Part shown: positions 26,796 to 35,858 of the stretch, piece after piece
Position numbering within the stretch: the first letter of the stretch is position 1
Layout of the letters: each line of letters opens with the position of its first letter
Source: a virus
IMG/VR virus record: IMGVR_UViG_3300033995_001164
Location: 62,001-126,000 of that record
Length of the DNA: 64,000 nt
Strand: one strand, 5' to 3'
Position numbers and translations under genes: made by a program
The notes under the pieces: model-generated
What the model was told of the DNA's origin: nothing
The model's database searches: none
The model's input: only the letters and a program-made list of their open reading frames with translations

Positions 26796-27107
26796 TCACG
26801 GATTTAACTTAGAGATAGTCACATTCATTTCACAATCCGCCAATATTATAGTAATTTCAAATGCACATCCCTCACTACAATTTAGAATTTTGAAAACTTC
26901 ACATCCGACAGAATCAACCATTAATAACATAACTTCGGGCGCCGTATCGAAAATAGAAGGAATCACAGTATTATAAGATACTGTCGGAGGGACTGGTCCT
27001 GAAAGAATAGCACCAATTAAAGATTTATTATTACCATAAACATCCGCAATGAAAATGTCAACAGGATATGTACCCCCCGAAATTTCATTTATTCTTACTT
27101 GTGTCAT
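26796..27107 (-). CDS. Small beta-sandwich accessory protein, 103 aa
   Basis: From the ATG at 27107, which overlaps the upstream stop as ATGA (a TTG at 27116 is also open). The protein starts MTQVRINEISGGTYPVDIF and contains LLMVDSVGCEVF and a Cys-rich tail (ILNCSEGCAFE ... ADCEM). Layout and motifs (I-x-G-x-x-P near the start, V-D-x-x-x-C near the end) parallel the 72-aa protein at 13204, so both probably belong to one family. Function unknown; fibre accessory suspected from position after an SprB-repeat protein. Confidence 0.62.
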   Translation of the reverse strand: MTQVRINEISGGTYPVDIFIADVYGNNKSLIGAILSGPVPPTVSYNTVIPSIFDTAPEVMLLMVDSVGCEVFKILNCSEGCAFEITIILADCEMNVTISKLNP

Positions 27108-29239
27108 GTCAAACAAATTATATCATATTCAATTATCAAATCAATTACAATTTCTTGACCTTGCAATGTATTATCACCTCTTGTAGTCTCAATTGTAATT
27201 AAATTTTCAGTTGGGTTAGTTTCCACCTTTCCAACTCCGGGTATACTCAACAGTAATTGAGTTATCGTATCATAATAAAGGTTATCTTGAGGAGCGTCGA
27301 TTAATGACGTTGAAGTGTAAAATTCTTCACTTGTGGTTAAATTTAATGGTGTTACTGAGACTTTAGCAGTGAAAGTCGCCCCATTTAATTCACATCCAGT
27401 GTTATCCAATGTTAAATCATAAAAACCTTCATTTAACATTTGTAATAAACCGAATTTAGTTGGTGATGTAATATTAAAAATTTCTGACCCCATAACATAT
27501 GTTTGATATGATGTTAAATTTTCATAACAACTAATTGTTGTTGTACGAGATAGTGAACACCCATTTCCACCGACAAGAATTAAACTATAAGTTCCCCCTG
27601 TTAATCCAGAAACTTGGATTTGTTGCGGGTTGCCAGGGACATTGTCTGACCAATCAAAATTAAATGGGGGAACACCTTGATTAATAAACGCAGTAATTTT
27701 ACCTGAACTCCCTGTTCCACAAGATGTGCTATAAAGTGAGAAATCTAATGGAACACTCCCATTTATTAAAACATTACTTGTTTGAATACAATTAGTTGCG
27801 TCAGAAACAGTAACAACATGATTACCAGCAACTAAATTATTAAATGTCACTGATGTTAAACTAGTATCAATAATATCATATAAACCATTGTCAATTGAGT
27901 AATCAATTGGTAATGTAGCACCTGAAGTCGTACTTATAGTAATTGAGCCGTTCGATTGTCCACAAGTTGTTCCCGTAACTTGAGTTGAGATGGTGTATTT
28001 ATTTTCCGCAATAATCGTTACTTCTTCAACATAAGAACACCCTAAACTATCACTAACTGCAACACTATAAGTTCCGGAAATTAAATTAGTATATATTTGA
28101 GTTGTTTGATTAGTACTAACATTAATAGTACTTCCACCAGGATTAATTAAAGTATACGTAAATGGTGATGAACCTCCAACAACAGATACCGTAATTTGTC
28201 CATTACTACTTGAACAAGTTGAATTAACCCCATTAATAGTAACTGATTGGATACCTGATGGAGACACTAATGTCGTTGTCGCAAAGGTCTGGCATAACCC
28301 TGCGTCGGTAACTTGAAATGAATAAGGTCCTGCAGATAAACCACTAATACTAAATGTGTTAGAATATGAAATTGATACATCCCCTGTCGATGCCGAATAA
28401 TAATATGGTGAGGTTCCCCCTGTAATGGTTAAACTTAACACACCATCGCTAGAAAAACAACCCGGTGGGGTCGCAGTAAAAACACCAAACCCAATTGGGT
28501 TAATATTAGTTATCGTACCGTCTTTAGTCACCACACACCCATAGGAATCACTAACACTAACAGAGTAAATACCCTCCGTTAACCCTGTGATTGTTGACCC
28601 TGTTTGCCCGTTATTCCATAAATAACTATAAGGGGGAGAACCTGTTGTTCCTGTAATAGTTATTTTACCTATAGGTGTTCCACCACAGCTTGAATTTGGG
28701 ACAACATATAAACCATAATTTAAAGGTATTGACTCCTCAATTATAAAACTCGGACTTCTACCTAAACACCCTCCTAAATCCAATGAAGTTAAATAATAAG
28801 TGCCCGCACTTAAGTTACCAAAAACAATGTTTGAAACATTTGTGTTGGCGGACATTACAAAAGTATCTGTTGACGTGTAAACACTAAATATAGTAGAAGA
28901 GAAGTTAGAAGTTGAAGTTCCCGTAACCATTCCATCATCTCCACTACAAGTAGTATTTTTAACCCCTAATATTGAACAACAAACCCCATTAGATATTGGT
29001 ATATTGATATATTCTTGGTAATTTGAGGGGAGAGTACTATCGTTTACTAATAAAACATACGTTTCCGCGCTTAAGTTTGTTTGGATATATGAGTTATTAG
29101 TTAATACAGGTCCACTAACATATGGGCTAATAATTTGCACGGTATATGGAGGTGTAGCTCCAGATAAAGATAAATTAAACGACCCTGTTTGATTATTAGT
29201 GCAATCACCCGTTACATTTATATTATAATTAAAATTCAT
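27104..29239 (-). CDS. SprB-repeat adhesin-like virion protein
   Basis: The 711-residue protein is a chain of about six SprB-type repeats between residues about 80 and 590, each with C-x-x-x-x-G at the start, G-x-x-P-Y/F-x-Y/F in the middle (GSPPYSYLWNNGQTGS, GGTSPYYYSASTG, GGSSPFTYTL) and L-x-x-G-x-Y-x-V-x-V-x-D near the end (LTEGIYSVSVSDSYGC). Known SprB repeats come from Flavobacterium cell-surface adhesins. The C-terminal part (about 600-711) is a different mixed domain. Its start overlaps the 995-aa protein's stop by 1 nt. It likely links baseplate and fibre sets or binds the host surface. Confidence 0.82.
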   Translation of the reverse strand: MNFNYNINVTGDCTNNQTGSFNLSLSGATPPYTVQIISPYVSGPVLTNNSYIQTNLSAETYVLLVNDSTLPSNYQEYINIPISNGVCCSILGVKNTTCSGDDGMVTGTSTSNFSSTIFSVYTSTDTFVMSANTNVSNIVFGNLSAGTYYLTSLDLGGCLGRSPSFIIEESIPLNYGLYVVPNSSCGGTPIGKITITGTTGSPPYSYLWNNGQTGSTITGLTEGIYSVSVSDSYGCVVTKDGTITNINPIGFGVFTATPPGCFSSDGVLSLTITGGTSPYYYSASTGDVSISYSNTFSISGLSAGPYSFQVTDAGLCQTFATTTLVSPSGIQSVTINGVNSTCSSSNGQITVSVVGGSSPFTYTLINPGGSTINVSTNQTTQIYTNLISGTYSVAVSDSLGCSYVEEVTIIAENKYTISTQVTGTTCGQSNGSITISTTSGATLPIDYSIDNGLYDIIDTSLTSVTFNNLVAGNHVVTVSDATNCIQTSNVLINGSVPLDFSLYSTSCGTGSSGKITAFINQGVPPFNFDWSDNVPGNPQQIQVSGLTGGTYSLILVGGNGCSLSRTTTISCYENLTSYQTYVMGSEIFNITSPTKFGLLQMLNEGFYDLTLDNTGCELNGATFTAKVSVTPLNLTTSEEFYTSTSLIDAPQDNLYYDTITQLLLSIPGVGKVETNPTENLITIETTRGDNTLQGQEIVIDLIIEYDIICLT

Positions 29240-32226
29240 TAAATACTATCACAATTTATGTTTATTTGTATACCTACATTTAATGTAAGTATTTCATTAA
29301 TATTTCTTTGAGTACAAGTTAGACTTGTGACAGTTAAAATGTTTCCATTTAAAAAATATGTAAACCCATAGTCGTATAACAATGGAAGATATTCAATTAA
29401 AGCATTTCTCCACATGATATTTGTTGGGGCATCAGTATATCCATACCCAACATAAAATGGCTCCTTAATTAACAAATCATCATTAATTCTTAAATCCACG
29501 TACCATTCAGTTTGAACCGAATTTTGAATACAATCGTTTAAAGTATACCCACTTTCAGCAATCATATTATTAACTCTATTCGCCAAAATACTATTAAAGT
29601 TTCCAACATTAACATCCCCATTTGACCAAGCATATATATTATAATCAACATATTCTGTTGTACAAGTATAATCGAATATGTTTGAAATTATATAACAAGG
29701 GTCAACAGGAACCGGAATAAATTGACAACCTCGTTGTCTTCTATAAACAAATTTTTGTTTATGTAAGATAGAGTTCTCCATTTTAACACCTGAATTCCAA
29801 ATTGTTGTGGCAGGAATCATTTGTTCCGCTAACTTCATCCAGTAAGGACCAATACCATTTACATAATCAATTAATTTTTGATAAGTATATTTGTTATTTG
29901 GTAATCCAACAGTTTGTTCAGATTCTATGTATTTCCACCAAATTGATTGGAGTACCGGATATCCGCCTGTTTTACCGTCAGTAATATATTGTCGATTTCT
30001 AACATTAATCATATTTTCCCAAAATGTTTGTGAGAATTCAAAGAATGTTTTCTTTTTTGGTTCAGGATTAATATATGTCCAATCCACTCCGCCAGGAACC
30101 GGATAACCAACAGTTAATCCCGATTCAGGAAACGGATAATCATATTCAACAGACTCTTTCCAAACATCGTATAATAAACCTTGTGATGGATTTAAAAATA
30201 AATCAACATTCTTAACATTTAAGACTAATTTCTCATTATCAACATAATAATAAGCATTGTAATCACCATTAACTGAAACTCTTATTTTATTATCTTCTTC
30301 TAACCACGACTTATTATTATCAATTACTTTTTGTAATTTAAAACCTTCTGTCATATATGGGAAATCCCTAAATCGGTCTAAGTAAGGTTGTCCGTAAGTG
30401 AATGGTTGTAATTGTGTTTGAATATTATAATTTTGACCGGTATAAACGGCGCCCGTAATAACCACCTCATCAGGACTTCTATGTTGTGGAGTTGATTCAT
30501 ACCAACCGGCACCAATTTGGAAGTAATAATTTTCAGTATTAACAGGGGCCTTTGGATATCCAAAAATATCAATAGGATAATCAGATAATCTAATTGAGAC
30601 ATCCTCATATGTCGCATTTGAGGTATAACCTGAATATATGTGACCACGAATTTTGTAAGTATCACCAGGTAAATAAGACGGAACTTTATTAACATAAGTC
30701 CCCCCCGAAATTGACGCCCACTGAGTCTCAAATTGCGTTAAATTAATTTTTTGGTCAGCCAAATAAATATGTTCATTAAATTCAATTAATGAATCAGGTG
30801 CACCAATTAATCTCAACATAAATTCAACAGACCTCCTAGTTCCTTTTGATTTAAAAAGATAAGAGGCATTAAGAATTAAATTACGATAAAACGAATAGTT
30901 TATCTCAGTTGGTGTAAGAGCCCTAGCGTAACCCGGATATGTTGGTGTTGCTGTATTCCCAAAAACAGAACTTAAGAAATCTTCATCTGTTATTGGAGAA
31001 AAATTAGAACTCCACCCTAATGTTTGAGCCAAATTAACAAGTAATTGAGATGGTATATCATTGGATGGGTTATAATTAACCGAATTCATGTAAGCTAAAG
31101 CATCTATAAATTGTTTTATTTGGTCGAAACTTCTACCATAAATTTGAAATATTTTCTCAACTTTTTGACCCATAGTATCAAACTCTTTTAAAGAGTCCGT
31201 TACCAAAAATCTTGAAATTAAATTTGTTTTGAATGAATCTAAATTAACCGCAATCTCATCAAGTTGGGTTAGATAATCGTCAAATAAAAATGAACGAATA
31301 TCAAGATTCCACACACCGTCTTTAGGCCAAGTAACCTGTTGGTAATTCGTGTAAAATTCACCACTTTCTGTTTGAGCAGGTACTTGAAAAACCGCAGTAT
31401 ATTCAGGTCTAATTAAACGATTTAATAAGAATTTTTCAACTTCATCAAAACTTTCTGCAAAAATCTTATCAGCAATTAAATCATTTGGCCTAATTTGATA
31501 ATCCTCATTTATTGTTGTGGCCGTTATTCCAAAAGGAGCTCCTGAAACATAAAACGAAATATAACCATCACTTAATGTTTGAGACGGTTGGAATGACACA
31601 ATTTTAAAAATATTGTCATTTATACTTACGCAATAATCTAAATAAGTATTGTATAAATTTCGATAAGGAGATGTTACTATTTCTCGTAAATTTAAATTTG
31701 TTGAGGCACTAACCGAATAATCAATATCAAAAGGATTGTTAATTCTGTCGACATTAACTTCAAAATAAGTTTCATCATTAACTGAATCGTAAGATATGTT
31801 TATTGCGGTTGACCCTGTAACAAATTCCAAGTTACTAAACATAACATCTAACGATGCTGGAAAATAATGAATTACCTTAGTTGCAGATACTTGTAACCTT
31901 TTACGTAATGAACCGTACATAGAAAAGTTAAGGACTTGTGAAACATCATAATTAGGATAAACCCTAAATTGTGTTGCCATAATCCTCCTACTCTCATTAA
32001 CATCATCTATATTTAACGATTGTAAACTTAAGGGTTCCGAAAATGCCCCTACATTAAAAGTTCTATTAACCTTCTCTGTAACCGAAGTAGTAAATTCAAA
32101 ATTACCTTGCGTTAGACCTCCCCCTTCAACCGTTTGTAAACCTACAATGTTGTCGGAAAAAGTCGCAGCCCCACTTCCGGGTCTTGGCGGATAAAAATAT
32201 TTTGTCGTATTTACAGTTACTGCCAT
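29239..32226 (-). CDS. Baseplate protein, tail-protein-I / gp7-like
   Basis: The 995-residue protein contains at about 370-475 a segment typical of P2 gpI-like baseplate proteins: LVNLAQTLGWSSNFSP, then NASYLFKSKGTRRSVEF and LRLIGAP, the conserved 'more-than-one-residue-per-turn' helix set with K-G-T-x-x-x-V/I-x-x-x-L. In such phages this protein joins the wedge to the tail-fibre network. The length is close to T4 gp7 (1032), but the match to gp7 as such is weaker than to the tail-I domain. The N-terminal half is beta-rich; the C-terminus carries several Cys. It follows the other baseplate genes. Confidence 0.7.
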   Translation of the reverse strand: MAVTVNTTKYFYPPRPGSGAATFSDNIVGLQTVEGGGLTQGNFEFTTSVTEKVNRTFNVGAFSEPLSLQSLNIDDVNESRRIMATQFRVYPNYDVSQVLNFSMYGSLRKRLQVSATKVIHYFPASLDVMFSNLEFVTGSTAINISYDSVNDETYFEVNVDRINNPFDIDYSVSASTNLNLREIVTSPYRNLYNTYLDYCVSINDNIFKIVSFQPSQTLSDGYISFYVSGAPFGITATTINEDYQIRPNDLIADKIFAESFDEVEKFLLNRLIRPEYTAVFQVPAQTESGEFYTNYQQVTWPKDGVWNLDIRSFLFDDYLTQLDEIAVNLDSFKTNLISRFLVTDSLKEFDTMGQKVEKIFQIYGRSFDQIKQFIDALAYMNSVNYNPSNDIPSQLLVNLAQTLGWSSNFSPITDEDFLSSVFGNTATPTYPGYARALTPTEINYSFYRNLILNASYLFKSKGTRRSVEFMLRLIGAPDSLIEFNEHIYLADQKINLTQFETQWASISGGTYVNKVPSYLPGDTYKIRGHIYSGYTSNATYEDVSIRLSDYPIDIFGYPKAPVNTENYYFQIGAGWYESTPQHRSPDEVVITGAVYTGQNYNIQTQLQPFTYGQPYLDRFRDFPYMTEGFKLQKVIDNNKSWLEEDNKIRVSVNGDYNAYYYVDNEKLVLNVKNVDLFLNPSQGLLYDVWKESVEYDYPFPESGLTVGYPVPGGVDWTYINPEPKKKTFFEFSQTFWENMINVRNRQYITDGKTGGYPVLQSIWWKYIESEQTVGLPNNKYTYQKLIDYVNGIGPYWMKLAEQMIPATTIWNSGVKMENSILHKQKFVYRRQRGCQFIPVPVDPCYIISNIFDYTCTTEYVDYNIYAWSNGDVNVGNFNSILANRVNNMIAESGYTLNDCIQNSVQTEWYVDLRINDDLLIKEPFYVGYGYTDAPTNIMWRNALIEYLPLLYDYGFTYFLNGNILTVTSLTCTQRNINEILTLNVGIQININCDSI

Positions 32227-33134
32227 TAAGTTGTTATATTTGTGAAGTTTTTACTAAAATCAATATTATTATTTCTATTCTGTCTAACTTCATATAACAA
32301 CGCATTAAATTGGTCTCTAACCTCATATAAATTATATTGTCTAAAAATGTTATTTGCGGAATCATAGATTGTGTAAATCCCGTCGTCGATTGATTTACTT
32401 TGGTTTCCATAAAGAGCAATCGCAAGAGATGAAATATCATATTCAACCATTTCTATTTCAACAGTAACCGGGTTAAAGAACGTATTAGTAATAATAATAT
32501 CTTGACTTGGTTGTCCAATAAACGGTGTTGCGTTTGGTTTGTTAGTCGGTGATGATGATGGTGATAAAGTTAAAAACAATAAGTTTGAAGACCCGTCAAC
32601 ATATCTATATCTAATCGCCTTTTGTTGTGTATTAACTTCATTTGTTACGACAGGTTCACAATAAAAACTTGAGGTAATTACTCTAAAGAAATTTGGTATT
32701 TTTGAACCGTCCGGATTTAAATATTCAATACGAAATCCAACCAATCCTTGGGGTACAAATTTATTTTGATACTGAGTTGGGACATTAGCCAAATCAATAA
32801 CTAAACCTTTGACGTTGGGTAACGAACTCAAAACACCGCAATCAGTAATTGTTGTTCTAATTTGTGCTGGTCTCAAATAAAGGGTGTAAAACCCTAAAGC
32901 GTTAAACTGACTTGCAGGTAAAGTTAAATTATATAACCCTCCTAAAACTTCAACACCGGCATTCCCACCCGTTTCTGAGTTTTCAAAGTAAGGTCGTAAA
33001 ATAGTTTGAGCATCCAACTTCGTTAAAACGAATTGGTCTGTCACATCCCTACTTGGAGTGTAATTTAGTATAATTTCGACATCTGCAGGTGAGACATCGG
33101 AACCTCTGACGGTCCCATACGACGATATTGCCAT
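32226..33134 (-). CDS. Baseplate or tail structural protein, 302 aa
   Basis: Beta-rich protein with TVRGSDVSPADVEIILNYTPSRDV near the start and a C-terminal segment rich in Asn/Tyr (DSANNIFRQYNLYEVRDQF). Length is near that of T4 gp8 (334), and position next to the 995-aa protein would suit a wedge component, but no sequence motif confirms this. Overlap with the next gene is 1 nt (TAATG), showing coupling. The HNH gene directly upstream is an insertion in this baseplate operon. Confidence 0.65.
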   Translation of the reverse strand: MAISSYGTVRGSDVSPADVEIILNYTPSRDVTDQFVLTKLDAQTILRPYFENSETGGNAGVEVLGGLYNLTLPASQFNALGFYTLYLRPAQIRTTITDCGVLSSLPNVKGLVIDLANVPTQYQNKFVPQGLVGFRIEYLNPDGSKIPNFFRVITSSFYCEPVVTNEVNTQQKAIRYRYVDGSSNLLFLTLSPSSSPTNKPNATPFIGQPSQDIIITNTFFNPVTVEIEMVEYDISSLAIALYGNQSKSIDDGIYTIYDSANNIFRQYNLYEVRDQFNALLYEVRQNRNNNIDFSKNFTNITT

Positions 33135-33137
33135 TTT

Positions 33138-33905
33138 TTATATTGTCTTTAATATTTTATTTCCTTTTTTTAAATTATCTTCAGCCCATAATGGTTGAAG
33201 ATTCGTATAGTAACTAAGTTGGTAAATTTCTTCTTCAGTTTTAGATGAAGATAATGGTATTATGTGGTCTATATGCCACCCATATAATCCATAATTTTCC
33301 CAAGACATACCCTCCTTAAATTGTTTTTCCAAATGTTCTTTAAGAAATTCCGGAGTACATCCTACAATTTCAAAGGTTTTATTTTTTTTAGTTATAATGT
33401 TAAGTTTCAAATATTGACTTAATCTTCGTCTAATATTACTTGACATTTTTCTTTTTGGTTTTTGATTACTTTTCTTAAGGGTTTCTTTTATTTTTTCAGG
33501 ATTGTTTTCTCGATATTTTTTGTGAGATTCCATTATTTTTTCAATATTATTTTCTCTATATTGTTTACTATATTCCTTTATCTTTTCAATATTATTTTTT
33601 TTCCAAATTGATGAATTTTCAATAGATTTTTTAGAATTATTTTCATACCATTTTTGACTATAATCTTTTACCTTATCAGGGTTATTTTTTTTCCATTCTC
33701 TACTTCTTTGGATTTCTTTTTCAGAGTTTATTTTATACCAATTTTGACTTGTCTCTTTTTTCTTCTCTGAATTAAGTTCCATCCATTTTGAAACACGTTT
33801 TATATTACACGTTTTACATTCACTCCTCCTATAAAGTTTTTTCTCTAAATAAAAATCATCCAATGATTTTTCAATTAAACATTTAGTACAAACTTTTGTT
33901 TCCAT
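33138..33905 (-). CDS. HNH homing-type endonuclease in the baseplate operon
   Basis: The start is taken at the ATG at 33905 (METKVCTKC; an ATG two codons upstream at 33911 is equally possible). Longer readings would run into the upstream gene. One N-terminal zinc ribbon (CTKC ... CKTC), then a 120-residue Lys/Glu/Asn-rich helical linker with repeated ENNxEKIxE units, then the HNH domain (WHIDHIIPLSSSKTEEE ... NLQPLWAEDN). METKVC at the start is the same as in the HNH protein at 52458. A GGTATTTAT box stands just before the start. No RHH gene precedes it. Confidence 0.88.
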   Translation of the reverse strand: METKVCTKCLIEKSLDDFYLEKKLYRRSECKTCNIKRVSKWMELNSEKKKETSQNWYKINSEKEIQRSREWKKNNPDKVKDYSQKWYENNSKKSIENSSIWKKNNIEKIKEYSKQYRENNIEKIMESHKKYRENNPEKIKETLKKSNQKPKRKMSSNIRRRLSQYLKLNIITKKNKTFEIVGCTPEFLKEHLEKQFKEGMSWENYGLYGWHIDHIIPLSSSKTEEEIYQLSYYTNLQPLWAEDNLKKGNKILKTI

Positions 33906-33936
33906 ATTCATAAATACCTTATCTCTTTTTTTTCTG

Positions 33937-35028
33937 TTAATTTTCTTTATTAATGACATTGAAGAACCCAAACCCATAGTTAATCATGTCACCAAGGTTA
34001 TCTACCTCACCTAATCTTTGTATTCTCTCATACGCGGAGTTTTTACCTCTTTCAACAAAAACATTAGTTTGAACCTGTGCTTGGTCAATAACTTTGAGTA
34101 ATACCTCATCTTTAGTTATTGGAACCGCAGTTATATTATTTTCCGTAAGTCCTGATGATTGTACGAAATAAATTGTGGTACCATCAATGTAATCATAGTA
34201 ATTAATTTCAGTAATTGTATAAGCAGTATAAATTGAAGTAACATCTGTTATTGCTCCCCATATTTGACCATTACTAATCACAGGAACCCCAATTCGTTCA
34301 TTAATTGTTGGATTACCATACATTTTTAACTCATTAATTCTCGACTTAGTAATTCCTGATACGGTAAACGGTATTGAAACATAATTGTTAGAGGTTTGAG
34401 CAGATACTTCATTAATCGCATCCCCAGAAAATATATAATCATAAGATACCGAAGTCCCAACCCAATTCCCTGAAGAAGGAGCAAAAAATGCTTCACCCTG
34501 TGGGTTGTAAATTACAACATCACTAAATGGAACCGTTATTGTTTTTGAAACACTGGTAATGCCCCAAGGATTTGTTTGTTCTAATTTAATCGTATATTCT
34601 TTATTCTCAACAGGGTATGTGTGATTAATTGAATTAGGTGCGTAATTAGTGATAGTTTGTTTTGGGGAACCGTCACCCCAATCAATCTTATATGAAGATA
34701 AATCTAAAAATTTTTGGAACTCATCCGACGTATTATAAACATTGTAAAGGTAAGGGGATGATGTTGTTGAAGAAAATATAAAATTTGCAACAACATTTTT
34801 TTGTAATACCGCACCATCAAATGGACTATAATACCCGGTATCAACCGCACTTTGTCTAATCAAAATAGGTATAGTCAATCCGGTTAATAAGGAACTACCA
34901 TTAACACCCGAACTAACAACTTGGGTCATTGCAGAATAAACACCAACGGGTGTCCCTTCATAATCAACAACGAATAAATCCCCAAGAATCGTTTCCGGTG
35001 ATATTTTAATATTATAAAAATCTTCCAT
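33937..35028 (-). CDS. Baseplate/tail structural protein with a PKD-like domain
   Basis: The 363-residue protein contains at about 115-172 a PKD-like Ig domain: KIDWGDGSPKQTITNY followed by HTYPVENKEYTIKLEQ, with the W-G-D-G-S and H-x-Y hallmarks. PKD domains occur in extracellular and virion proteins as spacers or sugar-binding modules. The C-terminus has conserved-looking ERGKNSAYERIQRLGEVDNLGDMINYGFGFFNV, probably an assembly helix. It overlaps neighbours by 1 nt upstream. A structural role in the baseplate is inferred from context only. Confidence 0.72.
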   Translation of the reverse strand: MEDFYNIKISPETILGDLFVVDYEGTPVGVYSAMTQVVSSGVNGSSLLTGLTIPILIRQSAVDTGYYSPFDGAVLQKNVVANFIFSSTTSSPYLYNVYNTSDEFQKFLDLSSYKIDWGDGSPKQTITNYAPNSINHTYPVENKEYTIKLEQTNPWGITSVSKTITVPFSDVVIYNPQGEAFFAPSSGNWVGTSVSYDYIFSGDAINEVSAQTSNNYVSIPFTVSGITKSRINELKMYGNPTINERIGVPVISNGQIWGAITDVTSIYTAYTITEINYYDYIDGTTIYFVQSSGLTENNITAVPITKDEVLLKVIDQAQVQTNVFVERGKNSAYERIQRLGEVDNLGDMINYGFGFFNVINKEN

Positions 35029-35858
35029 TATACAGGTGGGTTAATATATTCAAACCATTTTATGGGAATTGTTGTCCCGAGTCTTTGTCCATTAGTATTA
35101 ACTACTTGATATGTTTGATTTTTATAGTCTAAATTTACGGTATAGTAAAAAAATGTGTTATTATCAAAAAAATATGGATTAGCCCCTGTAGCAAAATTTG
35201 CTTGTGGACCTTCAGTAGTGTCTAATGGGTCTGTACCATTACCTGTCATCATTTTAGTGAATTGTCCGGTTTTAGCATTATAAAATTTAGCGGACATATA
35301 AAATGTATTAATATCTAAAAACTCTCTCTTTTTTAACCAATAAATAAAAAACCCTTCTTTATCTCCAACATAATCTAAAATAAATTTTGGTTTCCTAACA
35401 TCTACCACAGTCCTCTGCATTTGAGTGGACATTTTTAATCCTTGTTGTGTTGGTATAATGACGGTTAAATAATTTGTTTGTTTTTTCTCATCCGTATTAT
35501 CGTAAAAATCCAATTTAAAAAATGAATTTGTAAAATTATTAGTATAATAATATAAATCTTGGGGAGTAAATCCCTCACCTATATAATTTATTTTCCAATT
35601 ATTAATATTATTAATCGAACCTCCCGAATAAAAATAAAACTCATAATTAATTTCAGTGTTATTTGTTGTAGTATCAGGTGCATGACTAAATCGACTAATC
35701 TCAAAATCACGACCTACTCCAATAACTTCAGTAATAACATCAGACTCATATTCATCAATTGCCATATCTAAACCCAAATAGTCCCAAGTTAGTCTAACCG
35801 GAATATTTATTTGTTTATCAATACCATTTGGTACTATAGTGACTTTATTCACACTCAT
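35028..35858 (-). CDS. Baseplate/tail structural protein, 276 aa
   Basis: Starts MSVNKVTIVPNGIDKQINIP and continues as a beta-rich protein with many aromatic residues (YYYTNNFTNSFFKLDFYDN; FFIYWLKKREFLDINTFYM). No motif is recognised. It overlaps the upstream 565-aa gene by 14 nt and the downstream PKD gene by 1 nt, so it belongs to one baseplate translation unit. Role unknown. Confidence 0.68.
   Translation of the reverse strand: MSVNKVTIVPNGIDKQINIPVRLTWDYLGLDMAIDEYESDVITEVIGVGRDFEISRFSHAPDTTTNNTEINYEFYFYSGGSINNINNWKINYIGEGFTPQDLYYYTNNFTNSFFKLDFYDNTDEKKQTNYLTVIIPTQQGLKMSTQMQRTVVDVRKPKFILDYVGDKEGFFIYWLKKREFLDINTFYMSAKFYNAKTGQFTKMMTGNGTDPLDTTEGPQANFATGANPYFFDNNTFFYYTVNLDYKNQTYQVVNTNGQRLGTTIPIKWFEYINPPV

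Noticed and set aside
33138-33977. HNH start at 33977 overlapping the upstream structural gene
   Set aside because: The extra N-terminal residues do not match other HNH proteins here, and the ATG at 33905 gives the shared METKVC start without overlap.
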